Origin: Planctomycetes bacterium RBG_16_41_13 | GTDB taxonomy: Bacteria > Planctomycetota > Brocadiia > Brocadiales > Brocadiaceae | Assembly (NCBI GenBank): GCA_001828295.1 | Contig: MHYI01000179.1 | Location: 13,900 to 20,008 of the forward strand | Reading direction: 5' to 3' | Length of the DNA: 6,109 bases | Shown: positions 5,330 to 6,109 of the stretch, piece by piece | How the letters are laid out: every line of letters begins with the position of its first letter | Position numbering within the stretch: the stretch's first letter is position 1 | The notes under the pieces: model-generated | Seen by the model: the letters and a program-made list of their open reading frames with translations, nothing else | Told to the model about the DNA's origin: nothing | The model's database searches: none | Position numbers and translations under genes: made by a program

Positions 5330-5944
5330 ATGCTTTTGTTTATGAGGGTAGAAAGCACAATACCAGGAGAGATTTTTTCCAGGAAGCGTTTTGTCCTTGC
5401 TTCAAATTCACCGCAAAGGATCAAATTGTTAAAATTGGCGAGGTTGTCTTTCGATGTAGTACCTCATGGAGTCGACGAAAGCCTTTATAACAAACGATTA
5501 CCGCCGGGCGTACTTGTTCAATATCTAGCATCGTTAAAGGCAGGTAGTGTCGCTAAAGGGCAGAAAGATGTATTTATCATCGGGGCAGATACGGTTGTTT
5601 TGCATAACAATAAGATTTATGGCAAACCAAAAGATGAAGATGATGCACGAAGAATGCTTTTTTTATTAAATAATTCGGTTCATGAGGTATTTTCCGGACT
5701 TTGTATTAAAGAAATGCCGTCTGAAAAGGAATCTGTAGGTGTTGCACTCACCAAAATAAAAATGAAGAATGTTTCGGTATATGAACTTGAAAGTTACGTG
5801 CAATCAGGAGAGCCAATGGGAAAGGCCGGTGCTTATGCTATCCAGGGAGCAGGTAGAAGGTTTATTGATAGAATAGATGGAAGTTATTCAAATGTTGTCG
5901 GGTTACCGCTAGAGTTATTGCATAAAATGCTTAATGATTTATAA
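5330..5944 (+). CDS. maf: Maf-family nucleoside triphosphate pyrophosphatase (YhdE-like, dTTP/UTP type)
   Basis: Maf proteins hydrolyse non-canonical or selected nucleoside triphosphates to the monophosphate and pyrophosphate in the cytosol, and have been linked to septum formation. Family signatures over the 204 residues are FVLASNSPQRIKLL (21-34), the catalytic-Asp block IIGADTVV, GKPKDEDDARRML with the conserved Lys, SGEPMGKAGAYAIQG, and the closing IDGSYSNVVGLPLELL. The Ala-Tyr-x-Ile-Gln-Gly and GSYSNVVGLPL forms match the YhdE-like (dTTP/UTP) branch rather than the m7GTP-preferring YceF branch. The usual SPRR is SPQR here. ATGs at 5330 and 5342 are both possible starts, since neither has a clear Shine-Dalgarno and both leave a slightly long N terminus. 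It begins 11 bp after rplQ and ends 3 bp before the next gene, so it is probably in the same transcript. Confidence 0.93.
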   Translation: MLLFMRVESTIPGEIFSRKRFVLASNSPQRIKLLKLARLSFDVVPHGVDESLYNKRLPPGVLVQYLASLKAGSVAKGQKDVFIIGADTVVLHNNKIYGKPKDEDDARRMLFLLNNSVHEVFSGLCIKEMPSEKESVGVALTKIKMKNVSVYELESYVQSGEPMGKAGAYAIQGAGRRFIDRIDGSYSNVVGLPLELLHKMLNDL

Positions 5945-5947
5945 ATA

Positions 5948-6109
5948 ATGAATATTCCTAGAAATTTTAGCTGGCTCTTAAAAGGTGAAATTGCTGGTAT
6001 GGCTAGGCCTATATCTGTAGTATCTGATTTTGAATTTCTTCGGGAAAATGGTATTGATGTTATAGTTACTTTGTCAGAGTGGCCACTTCATAAAATATTA
6101 TTAGAGGAA
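5948..6109 (+). CDS. DUSP23-like small dual-specificity protein phosphatase (3' end cut off by window)
   Basis: The frame is open from ATG 5948 to the last base, giving 54 residues that begin MNIPRNFSWLLKGEIAGMARP. From memory, this is the N-terminal signature of the DUSP23/VHZ group of atypical dual-specificity phosphatases (human: PPNFSWVLPGRLAGLALP). DFEFLRENGIDVIVTLSE (27-44) then matches the first helix and strand of the Cys-based phosphatase fold. The catalytic HCxxGxxRT loop would come later and is not in the window, so activity cannot be judged. The start codon is three bases after the maf stop, with no Shine-Dalgarno, which suggests translation coupled to maf. The substrate (phosphoprotein, phospholipid or nucleotide) cannot be inferred. 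Confidence 0.65.
   Translation, partial: MNIPRNFSWLLKGEIAGMARPISVVSDFEFLRENGIDVIVTLSEWPLHKILLEE

Overview
This window carries the distal part of a bacterial ribosomal-protein supercluster (the end of the spc operon and the whole alpha operon), followed by two accessory genes. Everything reads left to right on the + strand: map (5' end cut off) - infA - rpmJ - rpsM - [methyltransferase-like gene] - rpsK - rpsD - rpoA - rplQ - maf - a DUSP23-like phosphatase (3' end cut off). No tRNA, rRNA, CRISPR array, insertion sequence or phage element is visible, and no long stretch lacks a gene. The largest gaps are 163 bp (2374-2536) and 146 bp (3576-3721).

Organism (inference): the DNA is AT-rich. RpoA begins MRIRWRGLELPVRV and continues with a well-conserved N-terminal block and an RTNYDRLILEIWTNG stretch. 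From memory this is closest to RpoA of Planctomycetota, so an AT-rich planctomycete, possibly of the anammox-type lineage (Brocadiales), is my best guess. The phylum is moderately supported; the order is a guess. Both L36 and S4 are the zinc-binding (four-ligand) versions.

Layout: 1-663 encodes methionine aminopeptidase, which removes the initiator Met from new chains. 685-1471 holds initiation factor IF-1, L36 and S13. 1537-2373 is an 838-bp-scale interruption: a complete SAM-dependent methyltransferase-like gene sits where rpsM and rpsK are normally neighbours. 2537-3575 encodes S11 and S4. 3722-4738 encodes the RNA polymerase alpha subunit, after a gap with two AT-rich inverted repeats. 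4743-5318 encodes an unusually long L17 whose C-terminal hairpin module appears to be duplicated. 5330-5944 is a Maf-family nucleotide pyrophosphatase, and the window ends in the first 54 codons of a small dual-specificity-type phosphatase.

Together the genes couple ribosome assembly (S13, S11, S4, L36, L17), translation initiation (IF-1), nascent-chain processing (Map) and transcription (alpha). The points most worth a second look are the methyltransferase inside the rpsM-rpsK junction, the apparent L17 module duplication, and the untranslated gaps with inverted repeats on either side of the inserted gene and ahead of rpoA. I did not find strong evidence for a wholly new biological system; most of the window is an ordinary housekeeping operon with lineage-specific modifications.
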